From positions 1 to 38,930 of the forward strand of contig CAYWCX010000005.1 of the NCBI GenBank assembly GCA_964456925.1: a stretch of DNA of 38,930 nt. Direction: 5' to 3'. The DNA comes from JBAZKK01 sp964456925. GTDB lineage: Bacteria; Omnitrophota; Gorgyraeia; Gygaellales; Profunditerraquicolaceae. Below, piece after piece: positions 8,704 to 16,094 of this stretch (position 1 is its first letter; each line of letters begins with the position of its first letter). The translations under genes were made by a program, and so were the position numbers. The notes under the pieces were generated by a model. That model did no database searches and was not told where the DNA came from. It saw nothing but the letters and a program-made list of their open reading frames with translations.

Positions 8704-10394
8704 ATGGAAAGAAAGGAATACACCAAGAAAGACGTTAAAAAGATTATTGACCTGGGTAAGCAGAAGGGTTTCCTTACCTATGACGAGGTGAATGAATTAC
8801 TGCCTGAGGGGGTATCTTCTTCCGAAGATATCGACCGCATCCTCGATATCTTGGGCGATGAGGACATCCAGGTGGTAGAGGCCGAAGATGAAGTAACCCC
8901 ATCCTCTAAGGCGGCGCCTTTAATCCGCGAGGATTCCTTAAGCGAACACCTCAAGGTCGAAGAGCGCTTCCTGCCTTTGGATGACCCGGTAAAGATGTAC
9001 CTGAAGCAGATGGGTTCCATCTCGCTTCTTTCCCGGGAGAACGAAATAAAGTTAGCCAAGAAGATTGAGGAGACGGATAACAGGTTCCGCATGGCGGTTT
9101 TTGCCACCAGGTTTTCCCGTAACGAAATGCTCGCGGTTATTGACGATATCCTGCAGAACAAAATCAGCTTGGAAGAGATCGTCAAAGAGGATATCAAGGT
9201 TGACCACGCCAGCGTTATCAGGAAGACTAAAAATATTGCCCGGCAGTTAAGGAGCACCCGCAGCCAGTCACGGACTATCCAGTTGTTGATGCAGTTAAAT
9301 TTTATTACCTCGGTAGTGGAGAGGATAGCGCGCAAACTCAGCAGGTTAGTGAGGGAGATAGACCGTATCGGCCGCCACAAAAAACCCAGCCGTTTGAGAA
9401 AACGCGCTTTGTTAAGGCGGCTCGGCGAACCTTATTCTAAGGTTAGAGAACAGATGAAGCTTATGAAGAGCACGCATATAAAATTCAACCTGGCTAAAAA
9501 AGAATTGGTCGAGGCAAACTTAAGACTGGTGGTAAGCATTGCCAAAAAATACACCAATCGCGGTCTCTCGTTTCTAGACCTTATCCAGGAAGGCAATATC
9601 GGCCTGATGCGCGCGGTGGAGAAGTTCGAGTACCGCCGGGGGTATAAGTTTTCTACCTATGCTACCTGGTGGATACGTCAGGCAATTACCCGTTCCATCG
9701 CCGACCAGGCGCGCACCATCAGGATCCCGGTGCATATGACGGAAACCATCAATAAGATTATCCGTTTTTCGCGGGTCTTTGTTCAGCAGCGCGGCAGAGA
9801 GCCAATGCCCGAAGAGATTGCCCAGAAGATGCGCCTGCCGCAGGATAAGATTAAGGCGATACTGAAGATTGCTCAGGAGCCAATCTCCCTACAGACTCCT
9901 ATCGGAGACGAGGGGGATACTCATTTCGGGGATTTTATCCAGGATAAGAAGGCAGTTTCTCCCGCTAATGCTACGATGCGCACGATGCTTAAGGATGAGA
10001 TGCGCAGCGCCTTAAGCACGCTGACCGAACGCGAGAAGAAGATTCTGGGTTTGCGTTTCGGCATCTATGACAGTTGCCCGCGTACCCTCGAAGAGGTCGG
10101 CAATATTTTTAAGGTGACCCGCGAACGCGTGCGCCAGATTGAGGCCAAGGCCCTGAAAAAACTGCGTCACCCCACCCGTTCCCGCAAGTTGCGCACCTTT
10201 CTNNNNNNNNNNNNNNNNNNNNNNNNNNNNNNNNNNNNNNNNNNNNNNNNNNNNNNNNNNNNNNNNNNNNNNNNNNNNNNNNNNNNNNNNNNNNNNNNNN
10301 NNAGGCCCTGAAAAAACTGCGTCACCCCACCCGTTCCCGCAAGTTGCGCACCTTTCTGGACGTAGCTTTAATTCAGCAGCGGGAATTTCTATAA
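8704..10394 (+). CDS. rpoD: Primary sigma factor RpoD, interrupted by an artificial assembly gap
   Basis: This is the housekeeping sigma factor. Visible parts, in order, are region 1.1 (about 1-70, KKIIDLGKQKGFLTYDEVNE), region 1.2 (DDPVKMYLKQMGSISLLSR), regions 2.1-2.4 (ANLRLVVSIAKKY, LIQEGNIGLMRAV, FSTYATWWIRQAI), region 3, and region 4 with the helix-turn-helix TLEEVGNIFKVTRERVRQIE. The reading is broken by N at 10203-10302. The 55 bases before the gap (10148-10202) are identical to the 55 after it (10303-10357). Collapsing that overlap restores one open frame that ends RTFLDVALIQQREFL and stops at 10392-10394, predicting a 511-residue protein. As printed, the frame after the gap is wrong. 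Confidence 0.96.
10148..10357. other. Scaffold gap with duplicated 55-bp contig ends
   Basis: Positions 10203-10302 are 100 N. The flanks 10148-10202 and 10303-10357 are the same 55 bases of rpoD, so the two contigs overlap and the gap has no real content. Removing 10203-10357 gives a normal rpoD 3' end. Confidence 0.95.
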
Positions 10395-10426
10395 TCAACG
10401 GGATTTTTCCCCGCAGAAATAAAACC

Positions 10427-10455
10427 TTAACAACCTTCAAATGATGTGTTATATT
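10427..10455 (+). promoter_or_regulatory. Predicted promoter of the noncoding stretch after rpoD
   Basis: TTAACA (10427-10432) and TATATT (10450-10455) are 17 bases apart. The predicted start is near 10462, just ahead of the run of hairpins. No coding region lies between here and the tRNA genes. Confidence 0.55.
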
Positions 10456-10461
10456 TTATTT

Positions 10462-10532
10462 GAATAGGACACAAGGTTTGTGCTCAAGGGAAAGAACAAA
10501 GGAGCGTTCTTGAAAAAGAACGCTTTTTTTAT
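10462..10532 (+). ncRNA. Candidate small RNA or attenuated leader ending in a strong terminator
   Basis: From the predicted start near 10462, the sequence forms a small hairpin (CACAA / TTGTG around 10470-10482). It then ends in a strong intrinsic terminator with arms 10503-10511 and 10516-10524 (AGCGTTCTT / AAGAACGCT), a GAAA loop and a run of seven or more T. An upstream AGAAC (10493-10497) can pair with GTTCT (10506-10510), competing with the terminator stem. I recognise no known RNA family. Confidence 0.4.
10503..10531 (+). terminator. Intrinsic terminator, first of three
   Basis: A nine-base-pair perfect stem (10503-10511 with 10516-10524) with a GAAA loop is followed by an uninterrupted T-tract. 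This is the strongest terminator of the intergenic stretch. Confidence 0.85.
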
Positions 10533-10571
10533 TTTCGGCACTTTCCTTTCAAAGTTAGAAAACCGGATAAT

Positions 10572-10614
10572 AACGTCCTTTTTTAGCAATGCCTGCTAAG
10601 TAGGACGTTTTTTT
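10572..10614 (+). terminator. Intrinsic terminator, second of three
   Basis: The outer stem AACGTCCT (10572-10579) pairs with AGGACGTT (10602-10609). The inner stem TTAGCA (10583-10588) pairs with TGCTAA (10594-10599). Seven T follow. Confidence 0.75.
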
Positions 10615-10625
10615 ATCGTCAGAAC

Positions 10626-10683
10626 AAAGGCGTTCTCTAATGTCCGAATCGGGACTGAAAATAGGTAGCGCCTTTTTTGTTTT
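10626..10683 (+). terminator. Terminator-like hairpin, third of three
   Basis: AAAGGCG (10626-10632) can pair with CGCCTTT (10669-10675). An inner GTCC / GGAC hairpin sits at 10642-10655, and a T-rich tail follows. The word AGAACAAAGG before the stem repeats the one at 10493. This stem is less regular than the other two. Confidence 0.5.
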
Positions 10684-10715
10684 AACGCCCTGCCGTAATT
10701 ACCGCACAATAATTC

Positions 10716-10744
10716 TTTACATCATTAAAAAGATTTGTTATATT
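10716..10744 (+). promoter_or_regulatory. Predicted promoter of the tRNA-Ile2 / tRNA-Val transcript
   Basis: TTTACA (10716-10721) and TATATT (10739-10744) are separated by 17 bases. They lie after the terminators and about 85 bases ahead of the first tRNA, so they are well placed to drive both tRNAs and the following coding genes. Confidence 0.65.
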
Positions 10745-10828
10745 ACTGTGTTAAAGCAAAGTTTTGCCAAAAGCCTCTATTTTAGGGTGCTTTTTGTAAC
10801 TGGCTGGCAATAAAATAGTAATGACTTG

Positions 10829-10900
10829 GGGCCCATAGCTCAGTGGTAGAGCAGGTGACTCATAATCACTTGGTCGGAGGTCCGAACCCTTCTGGGCCCA
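10829..10900 (+). tRNA. tRNA-Ile2 (anticodon CAT, read as lysidine-modified) rather than Met
   Basis: The 72-base cloverleaf has acceptor arms GGGCCCA / TGGGCCC, D-stem GCTC / GAGC, anticodon stem GGTGA / TCACT and anticodon CAT at 10861-10863. The stretch GAGCAGGTGACTCATAATC matches the AUA-decoding isoleucine tRNA style (compare E. coli ileX) more than elongator Met. C4-G69 and C5-G68, known TilS recognition pairs, are present. The T-loop reads TCCGAAC, so position 55, nearly always U, is C here. CCA is not encoded. tRNA-Met is the alternative. Confidence 0.85.
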
Positions 10901-10912
10901 GTGAAGATAGCA

Positions 10913-10986
10913 GGGCGATTGGCTCAGTTGGTTAGAGCGCCACATTCACATTGTGGAGGCCAGAGGTTCAAGTCCTCTATCGCCCA
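10913..10986 (+). tRNA. tRNA-Val (anticodon CAC)
   Basis: The 74-base cloverleaf has acceptor arms GGGCGAT / ATCGCCC, D-stem GCTC / GAGC, anticodon stem CCACA / TGTGG, loop TTCACAT with CAC at 10947-10949, and T-arm AGAGG-TTCAAGT-CCTCT. CCA is not encoded. It starts 12 bases after the previous tRNA and ends 11 bases before a coding start, so tRNAs and gene probably share one transcript. Confidence 0.92.
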
Positions 10987-10997
10987 GATAAATTAAA

Positions 10998-11726
10998 ATG
11001 CCGACGACAGACCTTAAATCACAATTAAGCAACCTCATCAAGCTCCAGCGGCTGGACAGCGAGATTTATGCCCTGAAAGATGAGAAGGAGAGGAGGCCGA
11101 AGGAGATTGAGGCCCTGCGTCTTGCCTTTGAAGCCAAGAAGCAGAGCCTTGCCGACCTGGAAAAGATGTCGTTGGATTTACAGAAAGAGAAGAAAGCCAG
11201 TGAGCTGGAATTGGCCTCCAAAGAGGAGAACTCCAAGAAACTCCAGTCCCAGCTCTATCAGTTAAAAACCAATAAGGAATATCAGGCAATGCTGCAGCAG
11301 ATCCAGGATGCCAAGGCCGATACCTCGGTGATTGAGGACAAGATCCTGGAGGTTCTCGACAAGATGGATAAAGTCAAGCTCGAGATTGAGAATGAGAAAA
11401 AACACCTGCAGCAGGAAGAACAGGCCTTTAATCAGGAAAAGAAAAAATCCGACGACAGGATTAAAGAGATAGACGACCGCCTGGCGCAGCTGGACGGGCA
11501 GAGAAAGCAGCTCATTCCCGAAATCGACCACAAGATATTCGCGCAGTACGAAAGGATACTTCATAACCGCGACGGGCTGGCGATTGTGACGGTAAACGGC
11601 GATTCCTGCCAGGGCTGCAATATGTACGTGCCGCCGCAGGTCATCAACCTTATCAAGATGTACGAGCGCATCATTACCTGCGAGGTCTGTAACAGGATTC
11701 TCTACATTGAAAATGAGACAACTTGA
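10998..11726 (+). CDS. Coiled-coil protein with C-terminal zinc ribbon (C4-type, DUF164/CdsZ-like)
   Basis: This 242-residue protein is a long antiparallel coiled coil (about residues 10-175, rich in K, E, Q and L) followed by a C4 zinc ribbon: CQGCNMYVPP near residue 203 and CEVCNRILYI near 230. That matches the zinc-ribbon family formerly called DUF164. Family members include the chlamydial CdsZ protein, and bacterial homologues are linked to RNase HI or NIF3-type genes. It starts 11 bases after tRNA-Val with no Shine-Dalgarno sequence visible in the short gap. The final 14 bases overlap the RNase HI-like gene. Molecular function is not established. Confidence 0.85.
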   Translation: MPTTDLKSQLSNLIKLQRLDSEIYALKDEKERRPKEIEALRLAFEAKKQSLADLEKMSLDLQKEKKASELELASKEENSKKLQSQLYQLKTNKEYQAMLQQIQDAKADTSVIEDKILEVLDKMDKVKLEIENEKKHLQQEEQAFNQEKKKSDDRIKEIDDRLAQLDGQRKQLIPEIDHKIFAQYERILHNRDGLAIVTVNGDSCQGCNMYVPPQVINLIKMYERIITCEVCNRILYIENETT

Positions 11727-12162
11727 GATTTATATCGACGGCGCCTCCAAGGGCAATCCCGGCCCGGCGGGGGTAGGGGTGATTATCTGCGATGGCAACG
11801 GGATAGTAAAAAACATTTCCGATTATATCGGAAATACCACCAACAATATTGCGGAATATACTGCTTTAATATACGGTTTACAGGAAGCCCTGCTTCTTAA
11901 GGCCGAGGGCATTAACATCAACACCGACAGCCAGCTGGTTTACCGCCAGCTCAAGAGGGAATACCGCATTAAGGATGAGAACCTCTTGAGGCTTTACCTG
12001 CAGGTCGTAAAACTGATATCGGGATTTAAGAGCGTTTCCTTAAGGCACATCCCGCGCAAAGATAACCGCGGCGCGGATAAATTAGCAACGCTGGCGATAA
12101 AGCAGGCATTAAAGAAAAATAAGTCCGGGATTAAGCCCGAGACCTGTTCTTTAAAAAGATAA
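11713..12162 (+). CDS. RNase HI family protein
   Basis: This 149-residue protein has the RNase H fold typical of stand-alone bacterial RNase HI-like proteins. Active-site carboxylates are visible in EIYIDGASKGNPGPAGVG (first Asp), NIAEYTALIYGL (Glu) and NTDSQLVYRQL (Asp), and the last in HIPRKDNRGADKLA. It would cleave RNA in RNA-DNA hybrids. I chose ATG 11713 over a TTG six bases earlier; the gene overlaps the zinc-ribbon gene by 14 bases and the pair is a recurrent neighbourhood. rnpB begins only about ten bases after the stop. Confidence 0.88.
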   Translation: MRQLEIYIDGASKGNPGPAGVGVIICDGNGIVKNISDYIGNTTNNIAEYTALIYGLQEALLLKAEGININTDSQLVYRQLKREYRIKDENLLRLYLQVVKLISGFKSVSLRHIPRKDNRGADKLATLAIKQALKKNKSGIKPETCSLKR

Positions 12163-12172
12163 ATAAGGATTT

Positions 12173-12508
12173 AGCGGCAGGCAGAAAGTGGCTGTCCTGG
12201 CATCTCGTAATGCCAGGGAGGAAAGTCCGAGCTCCAAAGGGTAGGCGTAATGGGTAACACCCATCTGCCGGTTTTTTAGCCGGCAAGGATTAGAGCCACA
12301 GAGACGAGCTTTCCTGACTACAGGAAAGGGTGAAACGCGGCAATCTCTACGCGGAGCAAGGCCGAATAGGAGACCAGGGGCGACCCGCCCCGTTAATAAT
12401 CTCGGGTAGGCTGCTTGAGCCTGCGGGTAACCGCAGGCCTTAGAGAAATGGCCACTGCTATGCGGATAACCGCAGAAAGACAGAACTCGGCTTATTCTGC
12501 CTGCCGCT
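12173..12508 (+). ncRNA. rnpB: RNase P RNA, bacterial class A
   Basis: This is the catalytic RNA that removes tRNA 5' leaders. Ends 12173-12186 and 12495-12508 form a 14-base-pair P1 helix. The universally conserved GAGGAAAGTCC lies at 12218-12228 and the 3' ACAGAACTCGGCTTA at 12480-12494, which together form P4 and its flanks. The hairpin GCCGGTTTTTTAGCCGGC and the GGAGACCAGGGG element fit internal helices and the CCA-binding region. No T-rich terminator follows; yebC starts 40 bases downstream. Confidence 0.95.
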
Positions 12509-12547
12509 TAAAATTATCAGATATTTATAAAGCAAGGAGGAAACGAG

Positions 12548-13306
12548 ATGTCCGGTCATTCAAAATGGAAGACGAATAAGGGCAAGAAGATGGCGGCGGA
12601 CGCTGCCAAAGGCAAGGTTTACACCAAACTCATCAAAGAGATTACCGCGGCAGCGCGCGAAGGCGGGGGTAACCCCGATAACAACATCAGGCTGCGCACT
12701 GCCATTGCCCGCGCCAAGGAAGCCAATATGCCTTCGGATAACGTTAAGATGGCGGTTAAGCGCGGCACCGGCGAATTACCGGGCATAGTTTACGAGACGG
12801 TATTCTATGAGGCCTATGGCCCGGGCGGGGTAGCGATTATGGTAGAGACCCTTACCGATAACAAGAACCGCACTACCGCCGAAATCCGCAACATCATGTC
12901 TAAAAAAGGAGGCAACCTCGCCGGCAGCGGAGCGGTAAGCTGGATATTCACCAAAAAGGGGTATATCAGCGTAGAAAAAAGTTCGGTTGGCGAAGACGAA
13001 CTTATGAATATCGTGCTGGAGGCGGGTGCCGAGGATATGAAACCCGAGGGTAATAACTATGAAATCTCCACCTCAGTGCAGGATTTTGAAAAGGTCAAGA
13101 GCGCCCTCGAGGCCAAAGGCATAAAATGGCAGAGCGCGGAACTGACGATGGTGCCTTCTTCGTCGGTGAAGCTGGCCGGAGGCGAAGCCAAGCAGCTCCT
13201 GGGGCTCATTGACGCCCTGGAAGAGCATGACGATGTGCAGCAGGTTTATGCTAACTTTGACATCCCGGATGAGATTATCGAGCAGGTAACCTCAGAACAG
13301 GCATGA
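12548..13306 (+). CDS. YebC/PmpR (TACO1-like) family regulator
   Basis: This 252-residue protein belongs to the YebC family, described both as a transcription regulator and, in recent work, as a translation factor helping ribosomes through proline runs. The family-typical N-terminus SGHSKWKTNKGKKMAADAAKGK is present, followed by YEAYGPGGVAIMVETLTDNKNRT and SGAVSWIFTKKG. Length is normal. An excellent AAGGAGG precedes ATG 12548. It overlaps ruvC by four bases (ATGA), the classical yebC-ruvC linkage. Confidence 0.95.
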   Translation: MSGHSKWKTNKGKKMAADAAKGKVYTKLIKEITAAAREGGGNPDNNIRLRTAIARAKEANMPSDNVKMAVKRGTGELPGIVYETVFYEAYGPGGVAIMVETLTDNKNRTTAEIRNIMSKKGGNLAGSGAVSWIFTKKGYISVEKSSVGEDELMNIVLEAGAEDMKPEGNNYEISTSVQDFEKVKSALEAKGIKWQSAELTMVPSSSVKLAGGEAKQLLGLIDALEEHDDVQQVYANFDIPDEIIEQVTSEQA

Positions 13307-13785
13307 GGATATTAGGCATTGACCCGGCCTTAACCATTACCGGCTACGGCGTAATAGACGCAGGGCGCAGGCATTTATCTTTAGTTGAGGCAGGTATCAT
13401 CAAGAGCGCGGCAGGGCAACCCATACACCGGCGCCTGGAAAAGATTTACCGCGCAGTGCTGAAGTTAATCTCCGATACCAGGCCGGAGGTTATGGTGCTG
13501 GAAAAACTCTACGCCCATTACCGCCACCCCACTACCGCTTATATATTAGGGGAGGCGCGCGGTGTGATATGCCTGGCTTGCGCCGAAAAGAATATTTCTT
13601 TGGTAGAATACGCCGCCACCCGTGTGAAAAAAGCGCTTATCGGACAGGGGCTGGCGCCGAAATATCAGATTCAGCGTATGGTAGCAGGTATACTTAGCCT
13701 TAAAGAGCTGCCGCGCTACACCGATGTCACCGATGCCCTGGCCCTGGCGATTGCCCACAGTTATATGACGAGAGCGAAGATATGA
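13303..13785 (+). CDS. ruvC: Holliday junction resolvase RuvC
   Basis: This 160-residue endonuclease cuts Holliday junctions during recombination. The four carboxylates expected are seen: D7 in ILGIDPALTITGYG, E67 in VMVLEKLY, and the Asp pair in YTDVTDALALAIAH. The DNA-binding stretch GQGLAPKYQIQRMV is conserved. The gene overlaps yebC and ruvA by four bases at each end. ruvB does not follow ruvA here and must lie elsewhere. Confidence 0.95.
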   Translation: MRILGIDPALTITGYGVIDAGRRHLSLVEAGIIKSAAGQPIHRRLEKIYRAVLKLISDTRPEVMVLEKLYAHYRHPTTAYILGEARGVICLACAEKNISLVEYAATRVKKALIGQGLAPKYQIQRMVAGILSLKELPRYTDVTDALALAIAHSYMTRAKI

Positions 13786-14408
13786 TTGCGCGCATTACCG
13801 GAAAAGTTAGCTCAAAAGGGAATAATTATTTAATCATTGACGTCGGCGGCATCTCCTACGAGGTCTTTGCCCCCGCTACGGTAATGCAGCGGCTGGAGGA
13901 ATCCTTAGGGGGCAGGCAGACCATAAGTCTTATTACTTACCATTATCTTCAGGTGGAGCCTTCGCGCAGTACCCCGGTCCTGGTGGGTTTCTTAAACGAG
14001 ATAGAAAAGGAGTTTTTTGAAACCTTTATCACCGTCTCGGGGATAGGGCCGCGTGCGGCATTAAAGGCGTTGAATAAACCGATATCCCTTATCGCCCGCG
14101 CAATCGACGAGGCGGACATATTGTTTTTGAAATCCCTCCCCGGGATCGGCGAGCAGAGGGCGAGAGAAATCATCGCCAAATTACAGCACAAGGTGGGGAA
14201 GTTCGGCCTGGTCAGGGATGAGAAAATGGGTAAAGGCAAAGAAGCGGCCGGCGATATTATTGAGGATGCGGTCGCGGTTTTAATGCAGTTGGAATACAAG
14301 AAGTCCGAGGCAATGAATATGATAAAGAAGGCGCTGGAGAAATCCTCGGATATTAAAAATACGGAAGAGTTGCTCAACGCCGTCTATAAGCAGAGGAAGG
14401 CCAGATAA
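13782..14408 (+). CDS. ruvA: Holliday junction branch migration protein RuvA
   Basis: This 208-residue protein binds four-way junctions and loads RuvB. Domain I is an OB fold (MIARITGKV to LVGF, about 1-65). Domain II has two helix-hairpin-helix motifs, SGIGPRAALKAL and PGIGEQRAREII. Domain III is at the C-terminus (about 160-205), with DAVAVLMQLEYKKSEAMNMI, and contacts RuvB. It overlaps ruvC by four bases; scpB begins one base after its stop. Confidence 0.95.
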   Translation: MIARITGKVSSKGNNYLIIDVGGISYEVFAPATVMQRLEESLGGRQTISLITYHYLQVEPSRSTPVLVGFLNEIEKEFFETFITVSGIGPRAALKALNKPISLIARAIDEADILFLKSLPGIGEQRAREIIAKLQHKVGKFGLVRDEKMGKGKEAAGDIIEDAVAVLMQLEYKKSEAMNMIKKALEKSSDIKNTEELLNAVYKQRKAR

Positions 14409-14409
14409 G

Positions 14410-15060
14410 ATGCCGCAGGATAATGCCGCTTGGGTAGTGGAGGCGCTGCTTTTCGTCAGCGAAAAACCCCTGACCCTGGAGCAGATTAAAAATGCCGTCG
14501 GTAACTTCGAAACCAGCGAGATCCGCAGGATAATAGAAGAGTTGAACGCCGGCTATGAGCAGTCCAACCGCGGTATCCGCGTTATTGAAATTGCCGGCGG
14601 TTTTCAGATGATTACCGTCCCGTGGGTAGCGCCGTTTTTAAAGAAGCTCTATAAACAGCGCCACGTGGAAAAGCTCACCCGTCCGGCGCTGGAAACGCTG
14701 GCAATCATTGCCTACAAGCAGCCCGTGACCAAGAGCGAGATAACGTCGCTGCGTAACGTCAATGTTGACGGCGTGGTGGAAACCTTGCTGGATAAGGACC
14801 TCATCCGGGTGGCGGGCAGAAAGAAGGCGCCGGGAAGGCCGCGGGTTTACGCAACGACTCGGCAATTCCTGGAGCACTTCGGCCTTAAGTCCCTGGAGGA
14901 TTTGCCCAAGATTGAAAATTTTCCCGATATGGACAGTATGAAAGAGATTACCGCGGACAGTGAAGCAGCAGCCGGACAGAATATACCGCCTGTTGCTGCG
15001 GCAGCAGAACAAAAAGGAGAAGCGCAAAGTGAGCCTGAAAAAACTACGGCAGCAAATTAA
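14410..15060 (+). CDS. scpB: Segregation and condensation protein ScpB
   Basis: This 216-residue protein is the winged-helix kleisin partner of SMC-ScpA, needed for chromosome condensation and segregation. Visible signatures are EALLFVSEKPLTLEQIKNAVG, GFQMITVPWVAPFLKKLY, LTRPALETLAIIAYKQPVTKSEI and APGRPRVYATTRQFLEHFGL. The last 30 or so residues are a low-complexity Ala/Glu tail. scpA is not adjacent. The 3' end overlaps pheA by 32 bases. Confidence 0.95.
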   Translation: MPQDNAAWVVEALLFVSEKPLTLEQIKNAVGNFETSEIRRIIEELNAGYEQSNRGIRVIEIAGGFQMITVPWVAPFLKKLYKQRHVEKLTRPALETLAIIAYKQPVTKSEITSLRNVNVDGVVETLLDKDLIRVAGRKKAPGRPRVYATTRQFLEHFGLKSLEDLPKIENFPDMDSMKEITADSEAAAGQNIPPVAAAAEQKGEAQSEPEKTTAAN

Positions 15061-16090
15061 TATTACCGATACTAAAATCGTCAGACTTCTCAATAAGCGC
15101 GCCAGGATTGCGGGGCGGGTAACGGATTTGAAGCGCAAGCATGGCCAGGGCATTTATTCCCCTGACCGCGAGAGGGAGGTCTTGAAAAAAATTATGTCGC
15201 AGAACCGCGGTCCGCTCGGCAACCGCGCATTAGAGGCGATCTACCGCGAGGTTATGTCGGCATCGCTGGCTTCCAAGAGGCCGTTGCATATCGCCTATTT
15301 AGGACCGGAGGCAACTTTCACCCATCTGGCGGCATTAAAAAGGTTCGGTTCGCAGGTGGAGTATCTCGCCTGTGACGGCATCGCCGATGTGTTCCTGGAG
15401 GTAGAAAGGGGAGAAGCAGATTATGGGGTAGTGCCGATCGAAAACTCCATTGAAGGCGCAGTCACCCATACCCTGGATATGCTCATAGATTCGGACCTGA
15501 AAATCTGCGCCCAGGTAATCCTCGATGTTTCGCATAATCTACTGGCGAAATGCCCGAAAAACAAGATAAGGCGCGTCTATTCCAACCCGCAGGTTTTCGG
15601 GCAGTGCCGGCTCTGGCTGCAGGAGAACCTGCCCGGCGTCGATGCGATTGAAGTTTCCAGCACTACCCGCGCTGCCCAGATTGCCAGCCGCCAGAATCAC
15701 AGCGCGGCCATCGCTTCGTTGCTGGCAGCCAAGGTCTATAAACTAAAGGTGATTGCCTCTGACATCGAGGATTCCCCGCACAACATTACCCGCTTTCTGG
15801 TAATCAGCAATAGCGAGGTCGGGGTCACGGGCGAAGATAAGACCTCGATTGTCTTTTCCATCAAAGACAAGGTGGGCGCATTGTATGATATGCTCAAGCC
15901 CTTCAAGAAATACCGCATCAACCTCACTAAAATCGAGTCGCGGCCTTCCAAGAAAAAAGCCTGGGATTATTACTTCTTCGTGGACCTGGAAGGCCACAAG
16001 GATGATGCGCGGGTCAAAAAGGCTTTAAACGAACTGGAGAATAAGTGCCGTTTCATCAAGGTATTGGGTTCCTATCCGATAGGAGAGTAA
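15029..16090 (+). CDS. pheA: Bifunctional chorismate mutase / prephenate dehydratase (P-protein)
   Basis: This 353-residue enzyme converts chorismate to prephenate and on to phenylpyruvate for phenylalanine. The AroQ mutase is at about 1-85 (KLRQQINITDTKIVRLLNKR). The dehydratase is at about 90-270 (HIAYLGPEATFTHLAA, YGVVPIENSIEGAV, HNITRFLVIS). The ACT domain at the end (about 275-353) has KIESRPSKK, the usual phenylalanine-binding signature, so feedback control is expected. I chose GTG 15029, nine bases after AGGAG, because the protein then starts at the AroQ helix; an in-frame ATG at 14960 would add a 23-residue basic extension read from inside scpB. Confidence 0.93.
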   Translation: MSLKKLRQQINITDTKIVRLLNKRARIAGRVTDLKRKHGQGIYSPDREREVLKKIMSQNRGPLGNRALEAIYREVMSASLASKRPLHIAYLGPEATFTHLAALKRFGSQVEYLACDGIADVFLEVERGEADYGVVPIENSIEGAVTHTLDMLIDSDLKICAQVILDVSHNLLAKCPKNKIRRVYSNPQVFGQCRLWLQENLPGVDAIEVSSTTRAAQIASRQNHSAAIASLLAAKVYKLKVIASDIEDSPHNITRFLVISNSEVGVTGEDKTSIVFSIKDKVGALYDMLKPFKKYRINLTKIESRPSKKKAWDYYFFVDLEGHKDDARVKKALNELENKCRFIKVLGSYPIGE

Positions 16091-16094
16091 GTTT

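Noticed and set aside
8778..9380. 200-codon open frame antisense to rpoD
   Set aside because: It lies entirely opposite the conserved sigma-factor sequence, is rich in Ser, Leu and Ile as expected of an antisense frame, and has no ribosome site or family signature.
10303..10357. A real tandem duplication of the rpoD end
   Set aside because: The two copies are exactly identical and meet at a 100-N scaffold gap, and merging them restores a normal protein, so an assembly overlap is the simpler reading.
10012..10440. Minus-strand open frame running through the N stretch
   Set aside because: It exists only because N codons read through; it covers the duplicated rpoD ends.
10829..10900. Elongator tRNA-Met
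   Set aside because: The anticodon arm and the C4-G69/C5-G68 pairs fit lysidine-modified tRNA-Ile2 better; kept only as an alternative.
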